Part shown: piece by piece, positions 28,994 through 36,266 of the stretch
How positions within the stretch are numbered: the first letter of the stretch is position 1
Layout of the letters: the number at the start of each line of letters is the position of its first letter
From: Jeotgalibaca sp052266715
GTDB lineage: Bacteria > Bacillota > Bacilli > Lactobacillales > Aerococcaceae
DNA: 64,000 nucleotides
Reading direction: 5' to 3' (one strand)
Assembly: GCA_052266715.1 (NCBI GenBank)
Contig: JBQPRB010000003.1
Notes under the pieces: generated by a model
The model's input: the letters and a program-made list of their open reading frames with translations, nothing else
The model's database searches: none
Told to the model about the DNA's origin: nothing
Translations under genes and position numbers: made by a program

Positions 28994-29030
28994 AAAAAAA
29001 TGGTTTTCGGGTTTTTTTGCTTATATATAC
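28994..29030 (+). promoter_or_regulatory. Shared composite element, copy A (before NERD-A)
   Basis: A7 (28994-29000), an 11-nt spacer, T7 (29012-29018), then GCTTATATATA (29019-29029). The same order and spacing recur before the 83-aa gene and, on the other strand, before NERD-C. GCTTATATATA starts 26 nt before the ATG. AAAA-N5-TTTT can be read inside it, as in a ComK AT-box. It is either a special promoter or an operator; which one is unknown. Confidence 0.6.
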
Positions 29031-29044
29031 ATGAGGTGATAAAT

Positions 29045-29893
29045 ATGCTGTTGAAAGCTCGGAAAAAGCCGGTTGAGATGGAAGTGTTGGAAAGTTTGGA
29101 GGGAAGGGTGAGGTTGGCGCCGGATCTGGAGCGACAGCTTAGTTTTATGCGGACGGGTTTTGGTGGGGAAGTGGGGCTGGATGTTGAATTGGCCGGCTTG
29201 GATGATTGTGTGGTGCGGATTGGTGATTTTGTGCTGGCCGGGAATCAGGTGTGCCAGATCGATACGGTGTTGGTGAGTGCGGGTGGGATTTATTTGCTGG
29301 ACGTCAAGAATTGGAGTGGGCGGCATACGGTCGGGGCTGGCGGGTTCGAGGGGTTGGTGAATGATCCGCTGGACCAGTTGAAACGGGCTGGGCGGTTATT
29401 TGGCCGGATGTTGGAGCGGGAGCGGATTTCGTTGCCGGTTGAAACGCGGCTGGTGTTTGTGAATCCGGGTATGACGCTTTATGGGGTGCAGGCGGAGATG
29501 CCGATTGTATTGCCGCAGCAGATTCCGGAGTATTTGGCCGGGGTAAGGCGGGCGGCGGGCGTGTTGACGGAGTGGGAGGAACGGGCGGCGCAGCGGATTG
29601 TGGCGTGTCACTCGGATGAGAATCCGTACCGGCTGAAGGTGGCATATACGTGGGATGAGGTTGGGAAGGGGATGCTATGTGCCGGGTGTCGGCGCGTGAT
29701 GGTGGAGAAGAGCCATAAGTATGTGGTGTGCGGGAAGTGTGGGATGGTTGAGGCCAAAGGGGATGCTTTGAAGCGGACGAAGCGGGAATTGGACATATTA
29801 TTTCCCGGGTGTGTGCCGGAAGTGGACCGGTTGTATCGGTTTTGCGGGGGGATGGTTTCGAAAAGGGGTATTTTCAAAGCGCTTCGGAACTAG
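29045..29893 (+). CDS. NERD-domain protein with zinc ribbon (NERD-A)
   Basis: 282 residues from ATG 29045, with GAGGTGAT upstream. Residues about 30-140 are a NERD (nuclease-related) domain: GFGGEVG, GNQVCQIDTVLV and IYLLDVKNWSG give the E...D...DxK set of a PD-(D/E)XK nuclease. A C-terminal zinc ribbon has CAGC and CGKC, and a basic end (KRGIFKALRN) may touch DNA. It is paralogous to the gene at 40849-41703. Its final codons and TAG stop form the first word of array 1. Base use is extreme: G-rich coding strand with many CGG, GGG and GCG codons, unlike the surrounding genes. Cellular role unknown. Confidence 0.82.
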   Translation: MLLKARKKPVEMEVLESLEGRVRLAPDLERQLSFMRTGFGGEVGLDVELAGLDDCVVRIGDFVLAGNQVCQIDTVLVSAGGIYLLDVKNWSGRHTVGAGGFEGLVNDPLDQLKRAGRLFGRMLERERISLPVETRLVFVNPGMTLYGVQAEMPIVLPQQIPEYLAGVRRAAGVLTEWEERAAQRIVACHSDENPYRLKVAYTWDEVGKGMLCAGCRRVMVEKSHKYVVCGKCGMVEAKGDALKRTKRELDILFPGCVPEVDRLYRFCGGMVSKRGIFKALRN

Positions 29894-30025
29894 AGCGGGG
29901 AAAAATGAGTTCTAGTTCCGAGATGGCGGTTGAAGTCGGAACTAGAAGCACAATTAAATCGTTTAAGTTCCGAGCAAAGAGGCAAAGTCGGAACTAGACT
30001 GAGAAAAAAATAAATCTAGTTCCGA
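29884..30025. repeat. Phased inverted-word array 1 (word TCTAGTTCCGA)
   Basis: Six copies of an 11-bp word alternate strictly in orientation: TCGGAACTAGA at 29884, 29936 and 29988; TCTAGTTCCGA at 29911 and 30015 and a two-mismatch copy at 29963. Gaps are exactly 16, 14, 16, 14, 16 nt, a 52-bp period. Gap sequences differ from one another. The first copy contains the NERD-A stop codon. The array fills most of the interval to the next gene. Confidence 0.95.
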
Positions 30026-30124
30026 CCTAAATGTTACCGCTCCCAAATTCAGACAAAATACTTGTTCTAATCGGGCAATTTGATAGACTTAACGGGAGAG
30101 AGTTTATGAGGGGGTTTTATATAA

Positions 30125-31921
30125 ATGGAAACAGCAGCATTATATCATCGTCCTGAGAGTGAATACTGTTATATTTATTCGCCGGGGCATGTACACGTTC
30201 GGCTGCGGACAAAAAAGGATGATGTGGCGAAAGTCGGCTTCATCAAGGGTGACCCGTTTATTTTACATTTGAACAAATGGTATGAGGAAGAGTTGGAGAT
30301 GGAGAAGATTGCTTCGACTGACCTGCATGACTATTGGATGATTGATACCGATGAATACGTGAAGCGGATGGCATATGCGTTCCACGTGTATGGTTCGGAT
30401 GGTTCGGACGTTATTTACAATGACCGCGGGGTGTACCCGTACATCACGGAATCATTGGAAAATTCGGGCTTGTATTTCCGCCTGCCGTATTTCCATGAGA
30501 GCGATCGCTTCAAGGCGCCGGAGTGGGTGAAAAAGACGGTGTGGTACCAAATTTTCCCGGAACGGTTCAAGAATGGAGATCCGAAAAATGACCCGGAGAA
30601 TGTATTGGAGTGGGACAGTCGTGATGTATTGACGACGACTGATTTCTACGGTGGTGATATTCAGGGAATCATGGATGGCTTGGACTACTTGGAAGATTTG
30701 GGAATCAATGGCTTGTATTTGACGCCGATTTTCCGGGCACCAAGTAACCATAAGTATGATACGACCGACTACTATGAAATTGATCCGAATTTCGGGGACA
30801 AGGCGTTGTTCCGTGAGTTTGTGGAAGAAGCCCACAGACGCGGCATGCGCGTGATGTTGGATGCGGTGTTTAACCATATCGGGGCGGAATCGACGCAGTG
30901 GCGTGATGTGGCTGAGTATCAGGAAAAGTCGCGCTATAAGGATTGGTTCTTTATCAAGGAGTTCCCCGTGCCAAGTGCAGAGGAAATCCGTAATTTTCCG
31001 CCTGAGACGATTGAACATGTGGAAGATTTGCCGTATGAAACGTATGCCTATGTGCCGATGATGCCGAAAATAAATACCCATAATCCGGAAGTGCAGGAGT
31101 ATTTGTTGAACATTGCGACTTACTGGATCAAGGAATTCGATATTGACGGCTGGCGTCTGGATGTGGCGAACGAGGTGGACCACGCATTTTGGCGCAAGTT
31201 TAACGATGCTTGTTTGTCCATCAAACCTGATTTATATATTTTGGGTGAAATTTGGACGTCTTCCCGTTCTTGGCTGGACGGCGAACAATTCCACGGGGTT
31301 ATGAACTATTCCTTGGTGGGGAACATCATTGACTACTTTGTTGGCAAAGAAATCCCGACGCGGAAAATGGCGAACGTCTTGAATGAGCAATTGATGCAAT
31401 ACCGGAAACAAACACAGGAAACGATGTTCAACATGCTGGATTCCCATGATGTACCGCGGATTTTGACGATGGCAAATGGGGACATTGATTTAGTGAAAGC
31501 GACGTTGACGTTCATGTTCATGATGCACGGCACGCCGTGTATTTATTACGGAACGGAAGTCGGCATGATGGGCGGCGCCGATCCACAAAACCGTCGTTGC
31601 ATGGTTTGGGATGAGGAGCAACAAGACCGGGTGATGTATGAGTTTACGAAGGAACTGATTGCCTTCCGCAAGGATTACCAACCTTTGCTGTCTTATGGCT
31701 TTTTGAAATGGGAACTGATTTTGGATGAAGAGAAAATCGTCGGCGTGAAACGTCACATGGGTGATGAAGCTTTGATCGGTTATTTCAATCAAGGCTGGAA
31801 AGATTTCACGATTGATAAAGATCCCAATACAGAAGTTGTCTTTGGACGACGCAATACTGAAACGGATGAAACGTCCATTTTGGAGCCGAACGGATTCAGT
31901 ATTCATTTGGTGCGTAAATAA
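30125..31921 (+). CDS. GH13 neopullulanase / maltogenic amylase with CBM34
   Basis: 598 residues. An N-terminal CBM34-like beta domain (about 1-120) precedes WYQIFPERFKNGD, the entry to the GH13 TIM barrel. DAVFNHIG is region I, DGWRLDVANE holds the nucleophile Asp, LGEIW the acid/base Glu and MLDSHD the third Asp. The CBM34 plus this barrel defines the cyclomaltodextrinase/neopullulanase/maltogenic-amylase group, usually intracellular dimers that cut cyclodextrins, pullulan or maltodextrins. There is no signal peptide. GAGGGGG precedes the ATG. TGTTACCGC at 30032 resembles half of the LacI-type operator found at 50031 and 53155, so it may join that regulon. Confidence 0.93.
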   Translation: METAALYHRPESEYCYIYSPGHVHVRLRTKKDDVAKVGFIKGDPFILHLNKWYEEELEMEKIASTDLHDYWMIDTDEYVKRMAYAFHVYGSDGSDVIYNDRGVYPYITESLENSGLYFRLPYFHESDRFKAPEWVKKTVWYQIFPERFKNGDPKNDPENVLEWDSRDVLTTTDFYGGDIQGIMDGLDYLEDLGINGLYLTPIFRAPSNHKYDTTDYYEIDPNFGDKALFREFVEEAHRRGMRVMLDAVFNHIGAESTQWRDVAEYQEKSRYKDWFFIKEFPVPSAEEIRNFPPETIEHVEDLPYETYAYVPMMPKINTHNPEVQEYLLNIATYWIKEFDIDGWRLDVANEVDHAFWRKFNDACLSIKPDLYILGEIWTSSRSWLDGEQFHGVMNYSLVGNIIDYFVGKEIPTRKMANVLNEQLMQYRKQTQETMFNMLDSHDVPRILTMANGDIDLVKATLTFMFMMHGTPCIYYGTEVGMMGGADPQNRRCMVWDEEQQDRVMYEFTKELIAFRKDYQPLLSYGFLKWELILDEEKIVGVKRHMGDEALIGYFNQGWKDFTIDKDPNTEVVFGRRNTETDETSILEPNGFSIHLVRK

Positions 31922-31928
31922 ACAGGAT

Positions 31929-31957
31929 GGTCAGGATTTAGGTCCTGGCCGTTTTTT
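31929..31957 (+). terminator. Terminator after the GH13 gene
   Basis: GGTCAGGA / TCCTGGCC stem with a 6-nt loop and T6 tail. Confidence 0.9.
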
Positions 31958-31987
31958 GTTATACTTGATTTGAGAGGGGGCTTTTTG

Positions 31988-33184
31988 ATGCTGGTCGAGT
32001 TGGTAGTTGAAAATTTCTATTCTTTCCGGGATGAAGAAACATTATCGTTGATGGGGACACGGATTGCGGAACACCCTGGGACGGTTTTGGAAACGGATAT
32101 TTTTCCAGTCAATAAAGTGAGTGCCTTATACGGTGCGAATGCAAGCGGCAAGAGTAATTTGTTGCGGGCGATGGCTTTGATCCGGGAAGGTTTATTTGTG
32201 AAAAAGGGCCAAGAGCAGCGCTGGTTGCAAAAGATTAAGCCATTCCATCTGGATGCGGCTTCCGAACAGCAAGAAACGCTACTGGAAACGAGTTTCTTGA
32301 TTGAAGAGCAACTGTATCGGTATGGCTTTTTTGTGAACCGGACGGAAATTACCGAAGAGTATTTGTTTTTGGAAAAAAATGGGAATGACCCAGAAGTTAT
32401 TTTTCACCGGACGAAAGACGGCATCGAAAGCCCGTGGTGTGCAGATGAGATATTGCCACAACGATTGATGTTGGCGGATTGCATTGGCAATCACCCAGAA
32501 ATGATGAAATGGTTTAAGGATATGCGGATTTTGATGCGGTCGCTGGATGCGAGTTTTTCGATTTCGATGGCGAAGTTGCATTTGAGAAAGTACAAACATA
32601 ATTTGCTGACGCTGATTCAAGTGGCGGATCCCTCAATCCGCGATATTGAAATCCGGGAAGTTCCTCACGATGACGGTCCTAGCAGTGATGAATTTTTTGT
32701 CATCAAAGAAAGAAAGCGGCTGGATGGCGAGTTTGAGCCTTATAGCGAAGGGTTTGTTTTCCAGGATGTGGAGTCGGCGGGGACGGTGAAATTGTTGGCG
32801 TTGGCCGGTCCGATTATCGAGGCGTTGGAAAATGGGAGTTTGTTGATGATCGATGAGATGGACCAGAGTTTTCATACGTTGATGACGCGGTATGTGCTGG
32901 AATTGTTCCGCGGGGAGTTTAATACCAAAGGGGCGCAGTTGGTGTTTTCGACGCATGATATTTCGAATTTGCGGAGTGAGTTGTTCCGTCGTGATCAGAT
33001 TTGGTTCGTTGAAAAACGAAAGGAAGGGAATAGTGCCTTGGTTTCGTTGGTTGAATTTAAGTTTGATGAACGGGAACGGAAGAATAGTTTCGAGTTTTAC
33101 CAGAATTATTTGAATGGAAAATATGGCGCGGTGCCGTTTTTGCCACCAGCAGATTGGTGGGTGAACGATGGGGAAGAAGCGTAG
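31988..33184 (+). CDS. AAA ATPase of an AbiL/RloA-like phage defence pair
   Basis: 398 residues. VENFYSFRDEETLSL opens an SMC/RecF-like ATP-binding head; GANASGKSN (about residues 49-57) is the Walker A, SLLMIDEMDQSFH the Walker B, and STHDISNL the switch histidine region. It belongs to the AAA_15/AAA_21 (OLD-related) ATPases that pair with RloB proteins. The downstream rloB-like gene overlaps by 17 nt. In lactococci such a pair (AbiLi/AbiLii) causes abortive infection. ATG 31988 is preferred, with GAGAGGGGG before it. The role is inferred from family and pairing. Confidence 0.82.
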   Translation: MLVELVVENFYSFRDEETLSLMGTRIAEHPGTVLETDIFPVNKVSALYGANASGKSNLLRAMALIREGLFVKKGQEQRWLQKIKPFHLDAASEQQETLLETSFLIEEQLYRYGFFVNRTEITEEYLFLEKNGNDPEVIFHRTKDGIESPWCADEILPQRLMLADCIGNHPEMMKWFKDMRILMRSLDASFSISMAKLHLRKYKHNLLTLIQVADPSIRDIEIREVPHDDGPSSDEFFVIKERKRLDGEFEPYSEGFVFQDVESAGTVKLLALAGPIIEALENGSLLMIDEMDQSFHTLMTRYVLELFRGEFNTKGAQLVFSTHDISNLRSELFRRDQIWFVEKRKEGNSALVSLVEFKFDERERKNSFEFYQNYLNGKYGAVPFLPPADWWVNDGEEA

Positions 33185-33782
33185 AAGAGAGAAAAGGCAG
33201 TACGAAAGGGAAGTTGCGACGCGGCTGCCGGAGAAGACGTTTTTGATTGTGTGCGAAGGGACGAAGACGGAGCCGAATTATTTCCGGAGTTTCCCTGTTT
33301 TGTCGGCCCGGGTGGAGATTCGCGGGACGGGGCGTAATACGTTGTCGTTGGTGCATTATGCGGAAGGCTTGCTGGAAGGGCGCGAGCACGAATTTGATGA
33401 GATTTGGATTGTATTCGACAAGGATTCGTTCTCGGCGGTTTCGTTTAATAATGCCGTCTCGTATATTGAGGCACGGTATGATGAAGGTTTTCGGGCGGCG
33501 TACAGTAATGAGGCTTTTGAATTATGGTATTTGCTGCATTTTGAGTTGATCAAGAAGCCGGTGAGTCGGTTCCAGTATGGGGCGATGTTGTCGCGGCGGA
33601 TGAAGAAACCTTATAAGAAGAACATGCCAAATATGTACGGAAAATTACTGGCACGACAGGAGACGGCGATTGCGAATGCGCGGCAATTATACGGCGAGCG
33701 GTCGAATTCCCCGGCCAAGGATAATCCCTCAACGACCGTTTTTCATCTTGTGGAAGAATTAAATAAACATTTACGGTTTTAA
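33168..33782 (+). CDS. RloB-family protein (AbiLii-like partner)
   Basis: 204 residues. A Lys/Arg-rich start is followed by FLIVCEGTKTEPNYFRSF, the RloB signature, and WIVFDKDSFS, which together give a Toprim-like arrangement (Glu, then DxD). NEAFELWYLLHFE is a further hallmark. It would act as the nuclease effector of the ATPase encoded just upstream; the 17-nt overlap implies coupled translation. The stop codon abuts the A-tract of the next shared element. Confidence 0.88.
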   Translation: MGKKRRREKRQYEREVATRLPEKTFLIVCEGTKTEPNYFRSFPVLSARVEIRGTGRNTLSLVHYAEGLLEGREHEFDEIWIVFDKDSFSAVSFNNAVSYIEARYDEGFRAAYSNEAFELWYLLHFELIKKPVSRFQYGAMLSRRMKKPYKKNMPNMYGKLLARQETAIANARQLYGERSNSPAKDNPSTTVFHLVEELNKHLRF

Positions 33783-33819
33783 AAAAATTGTTTTTGCAAT
33801 TTTTTGCTTATATATATAT
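33781..33819 (+). promoter_or_regulatory. Shared composite element, copy B (before the 83-aa gene)
   Basis: A7 (33781-33787), a 12-nt spacer, T6 (33800-33805), then GCTTATATATA (from 33806), 26 nt before ATG 33832. The A/T tracts and the inner TTG/CAA could also form a terminator for the rloB-like gene, so the element may have two uses here. Confidence 0.6.
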
Positions 33820-33831
33820 GAGGTGAAAAAT

Positions 33832-34083
33832 ATGTATGTGAATGCATTTATGGGAATGGAATTTATGGAGGGAAATGTGGTGGTGCTACATTTCCTGAAC
33901 AGTGAGGATTTGGCTGAGGAGTATGTCTTCGAAACCGACCGCGATGCGACTAAGTTTTATATGTCGTGTTTGGGCTTCTGCGAGGAATTAGAAGAGTTCC
34001 CACCCTTGATTCAGGAGCGCCAGTTCCGGAAATTTTTGACCAATGAGTTTGGTTTTTTGAATTATCGAATTAATATTTATTAA
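33832..34083 (+). CDS. Small acidic protein of unknown function (array 2-linked)
   Basis: 83 residues from ATG 33832, with GAGGTGAA upstream. I do not recognise a family. The protein is acidic, with alternating hydrophobic and charged positions, two or three cysteines mid-sequence (MSCLGFCEE) and an aromatic end (FGFLNYRINIY); no signal or TM. It shares its upstream element only with the two NERD genes, and its TAA stop overlaps the first, partial word of array 2. That context suggests a function in the same type of unit, for example DNA-binding or immunity, but this is inference. Confidence 0.6.
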   Translation: MYVNAFMGMEFMEGNVVVLHFLNSEDLAEEYVFETDRDATKFYMSCLGFCEELEEFPPLIQERQFRKFLTNEFGFLNYRINIY

Positions 34084-34298
34084 ATGGAAGGACTGTTCTG
34101 GGTGCGTGGTGCCTGGGGTGGTCTTTTTTTGGAAAAATGGTTTATAGAACGCGTCTATAAACCATTTGGGGTGAGAAATTTAGTTGAAATGGTTTAATTA
34201 GTGGTTATTAAACCATTTGGGCGTTATTTTTTGGGGCAAATGGTCTAATTAAAAGGAATTAAACCATTTCGCGAAATTCAAAGGGCTGAAATGGTTTA
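34082..34298. repeat. Phased inverted-word array 2 (word AAATGGTTTA)
   Basis: Seven 10-bp words alternate in orientation: AAATGGTTTA at 34135, 34187, 34238 (one mismatch) and 34289; TAAACCATTT at 34158, 34209 and 34260. Gaps are 13, 19, 12, 19, 12, 19 nt, a 51-52 bp period. AAATGG at 34082, overlapping the preceding stop codon, is 53 bp before the first full word and looks like an eighth, decayed copy. Several words extend to AAATGGTTTAATTA. The last abuts the stop codon of the convergent endolysin gene. Confidence 0.93.
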
Positions 34299-34299
34299 A

Positions 34300-34950
34300 T
34301 TAACCGACTTTCATTATTTGCCCGACGATAATCCTATCTGATTTCAATCCATTGAGGGATTTCAGGACAGCAACCGAGGTATTATAGCGACGACTGAGGC
34401 TCCACAACGTGTCGCCGCGAACGACGAGGTGTAATTTGTGGAGTGACTTTTCCAGATCCTTTTTAAATTGCGCCATTGAGACACCCCAACTTTTCAAGTA
34501 ACCATCGGGATCGACATGATTGGTGCCACCCAAGTTTTCACTCACCCAACGATGGGTCTTGATGCCTTTTCCACTACCATTCAACGATTTGGGTAAGCCG
34601 GCTTCGTCAGCCAAATGACGGAGCAGCCAGATAAAAGCGGCATAATCTTTTTCGAAAGTAGCGCGGTCATTCGTGCGGGCCAGCTCGACTTGCGCGTAAC
34701 TATAGGGGTTCGCGCGGGGACCGGCTCCCCATTGGACCAATCCCGTGCGGGCGATTTGAACAATGCGGCCGCCGCCACCAACCCAATGGGAAACGAAGGC
34801 ATTTTCCCAGTTTCGTTTCATATAATTCAGTTCGTTGGCCAAACTGTTTGCCCAGACATTATTGGGATTCCCCGATTCATGGGCAATGATGTAGCGCGAT
34901 TCAATCAAAGGTGTTTGGGCCATCCCAATCAGTTGTTTTTCAATATTCAT
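34300..34950 (-). CDS. N-acetylmuramoyl-L-alanine amidase (Amidase_2) with LysM
   Basis: 216 residues, no signal peptide. The N-terminal domain (YIIAHESGNPNN, VSHWVGGGGRIVQI, GIKTHRWVSENLGGTNHVDP) is an Amidase_2/PGRP zinc amidase. HLVVRGDTLWSLSRRYNTSV to the end is one LysM repeat. It is the promoter-distal gene of an operon with DUF2922, DUF1659 and a sigma-factor gene, an arrangement that recurs in lactobacillales outside prophages. Without a holin or other phage genes nearby, a cell-wall or competence-lysin role is more likely than phage lysis. Confidence 0.88.
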   Translation of the reverse strand: MNIEKQLIGMAQTPLIESRYIIAHESGNPNNVWANSLANELNYMKRNWENAFVSHWVGGGGRIVQIARTGLVQWGAGPRANPYSYAQVELARTNDRATFEKDYAAFIWLLRHLADEAGLPKSLNGSGKGIKTHRWVSENLGGTNHVDPDGYLKSWGVSMAQFKKDLEKSLHKLHLVVRGDTLWSLSRRYNTSVAVLKSLNGLKSDRIIVGQIMKVG

Positions 34951-35000
34951 TTGAAATCCTCCTTATGAAAATAGCCGGGAGATTATCCCGGCCAAACGTT

Positions 35001-35222
35001 TTATAAAATCTCTGTAATGGTTTTTTCGATATAGCGTGCCGAATCAACTGCGCTGTATGGGTTCACGCCTTCAATTGAGAAGACATCCAGACCGACGATT
35101 GTTGCCATGGCTGGTTGAATTTCTGCGGCGGTCAAACCTTCGGACGGGTTACGCAATGTCAGATTTTTACTTTTACCATCAGATGCTTTGAATTTCAATT
35201 CCAGGGTTAATGTTTTTTCCAT
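35001..35222 (-). CDS. DUF2922 family protein
   Basis: 73 residues: KTLTLELKFKASDGKSKNLT then a middle AEIQPAMATIV and the end YIEKTITEIL. DUF2922 proteins are small, of unknown function and nearly always next to DUF1659, as here. A good ribosome binding site (AGGAGGAA) precedes it. Probably co-transcribed with its neighbours. Confidence 0.85.
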   Translation of the reverse strand: MEKTLTLELKFKASDGKSKNLTLRNPSEGLTAAEIQPAMATIVGLDVFSIEGVNPYSAVDSARYIEKTITEIL

Positions 35223-35247
35223 GAATGATTCCTCCTAATTTTTATGA

Positions 35248-35448
35248 TTAGCCGATGCGGTGTTTCTCAGTCACGACTGCATAGGTAGCGGGGTACGTGA
35301 TCAACGTTGCGACTGCTTGCTGAAAGGAGCTGATTGTGTCAGCGGCGACATTTTCTTTCAGATTATTGAAATTCTGTTTTACCTCTTTTTCGTTTTCGAA
35401 ATCGTTGAAAAATAACTCTACACTTGCTTCTTGCCATTCCTTGTTCAT
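35248..35448 (-). CDS. DUF1659 family protein
   Basis: 66 residues: WQEASVELFFNDFENEKEVK, then a helical middle and TYPATYAVVTEKHRIG. It matches the DUF1659 size and pattern, and lies 25 nt before the DUF2922 gene. AGGAGGAATTGAC precedes the ATG. Function unknown. Confidence 0.8.
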   Translation of the reverse strand: MNKEWQEASVELFFNDFENEKEVKQNFNNLKENVAADTISSFQQAVATLITYPATYAVVTEKHRIG

Positions 35449-35517
35449 GTCAATTCCTCCTGCGTTTTATATTTTGTAGCGGCTACACTTATAACAACGA
35501 ATTGACTCCCAAAAGTG
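35449..35517 (-). promoter_or_regulatory. Intergenic regulatory region before the DUF1659-DUF2922-amidase genes
   Basis: Read on the minus strand, GTTATAAGTG offers a -10-like TATAAG and an 11-bp dyad GTAGCCGCTAC (35476-35486) follows. This may be a separate promoter, perhaps one recognised by the sigma factor encoded just upstream. No experimental consensus is available to test it by eye. Confidence 0.35.
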
Positions 35518-36024
35518 TTACCCATTTTTCAAAAATTGCGCTTTTTCCTGAATGCCTTTGCGCCACATATGAACGGTTTTACGCGACACACCACGCTTCG
35601 TTGCGATTTCTGACATGTTCAAACCACCGATGAAACGGTCCTGGATAAAGCTTTTTTCTTTCAGGGTCAATTGATTCATCAGCGCCATGAAGACATCCAT
35701 AAAGGCGACATTCTCTTCAAAAGGCTGGGTGAGTAACATTTGGAAATCATCTTCTTGGTCTTCATGATCCAGCAAGTTGCGGTCGCGCCGTTTTTGGTCG
35801 AGAAAAGCCCAACGCAGCCTTTGTCCGGCATATTTCACAAATTGATAACGGTGTTCTTCTTTTAAGGCATCAACCTCGCACGTTTTGAAAGCATCAAACA
35901 GCTTGATACAGCCGAGTTGATAATAGTCGTCGAAATCCTGGGATTTTTTGTAAATGCCCATTTTCTTCAGTTCGTTATAAATGACTCCTTCGTATTGTTC
36001 CAGTAGTGCAGTAAGTTTTTCCAT
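35518..36024 (-). CDS. Sigma-70 family factor, ComX/SigH-like
   Basis: 168 residues. Region 2 is visible as DDYYQLGCIKLFDAFKTCE with FVKYAGQRLRWAFLDQKRR, and region 4 as LTLKEKSFIQDRFIGGLNMSEIATKRGVSRKTVHMWRKG, a helix-turn-helix. The short length, with regions 2 and 4 only, matches SigH/ComX of lactobacillales, which switch on late competence genes. It precedes two DUF genes and a wall amidase on the same strand, and is divergent from a ComK-like gene. The long leader has a perfect palindrome at 36060. Alternative: a group-3 sigma controlling only its own operon. Confidence 0.75.
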   Translation of the reverse strand: MEKLTALLEQYEGVIYNELKKMGIYKKSQDFDDYYQLGCIKLFDAFKTCEVDALKEEHRYQFVKYAGQRLRWAFLDQKRRDRNLLDHEDQEDDFQMLLTQPFEENVAFMDVFMALMNQLTLKEKSFIQDRFIGGLNMSEIATKRGVSRKTVHMWRKGIQEKAQFLKNG

Positions 36025-36059
36025 ATTCGTGTTGCCTCCCGGTTGAATGTGGTGAACTT

Positions 36060-36073
36060 ACTGAGGCCTCAGT
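36060..36073. promoter_or_regulatory. Perfect 14-bp palindrome in the sigma-gene leader
   Basis: ACTGAGGCCTCAGT lies 36 bp before the sigma-factor start, between TATAGTTT (a possible -10, minus strand, near 36087) and the ribosome binding site GGGAGG. Its place downstream of the probable promoter suits a repressor operator; as RNA it has no loop. Confidence 0.5.
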
Positions 36074-36209
36074 TGGGTTCGGGTAAACTATAACGGGGCA
36101 AGCAGTAGCGTGACAAAGCGCTAAATATGAAACGGGCGCGGCACTTTCAACCCCGGTACATCCAATTTGGCGTAAAATAACGGTATTTTGGAAAATATAA
36201 AACATTGTG

Positions 36210-36239
36210 TTGAATATCTCAAAATGATTAGGGTATAAT
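36210..36239 (+). promoter_or_regulatory. Promoter of the ComK-like gene
   Basis: TTGAAT and TATAAT with an 18-bp spacer; start codon 28 nt downstream after GAAAGGGGAAG. It is one of the best sigma-A promoters of the window. Confidence 0.75.
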
Positions 36240-36266
36240 AGTTATTAATAAGAAAGGGGAAGATTT

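Noticed and set aside
33781..33805. Copy B of the composite element as a plain terminator of the rloB-like gene
   Set aside because: The A/T tracts could terminate transcription, but copy C has no gene upstream on its strand and GCTTATATATA is kept in all three copies, so termination alone does not explain it.
34300..36024. Prophage remnant
   Set aside because: An endolysin-like amidase is present, but there are no holin, structural, integrase or repressor genes, and the sigma-DUF1659-DUF2922-amidase set is a chromosomal arrangement in lactobacillales.
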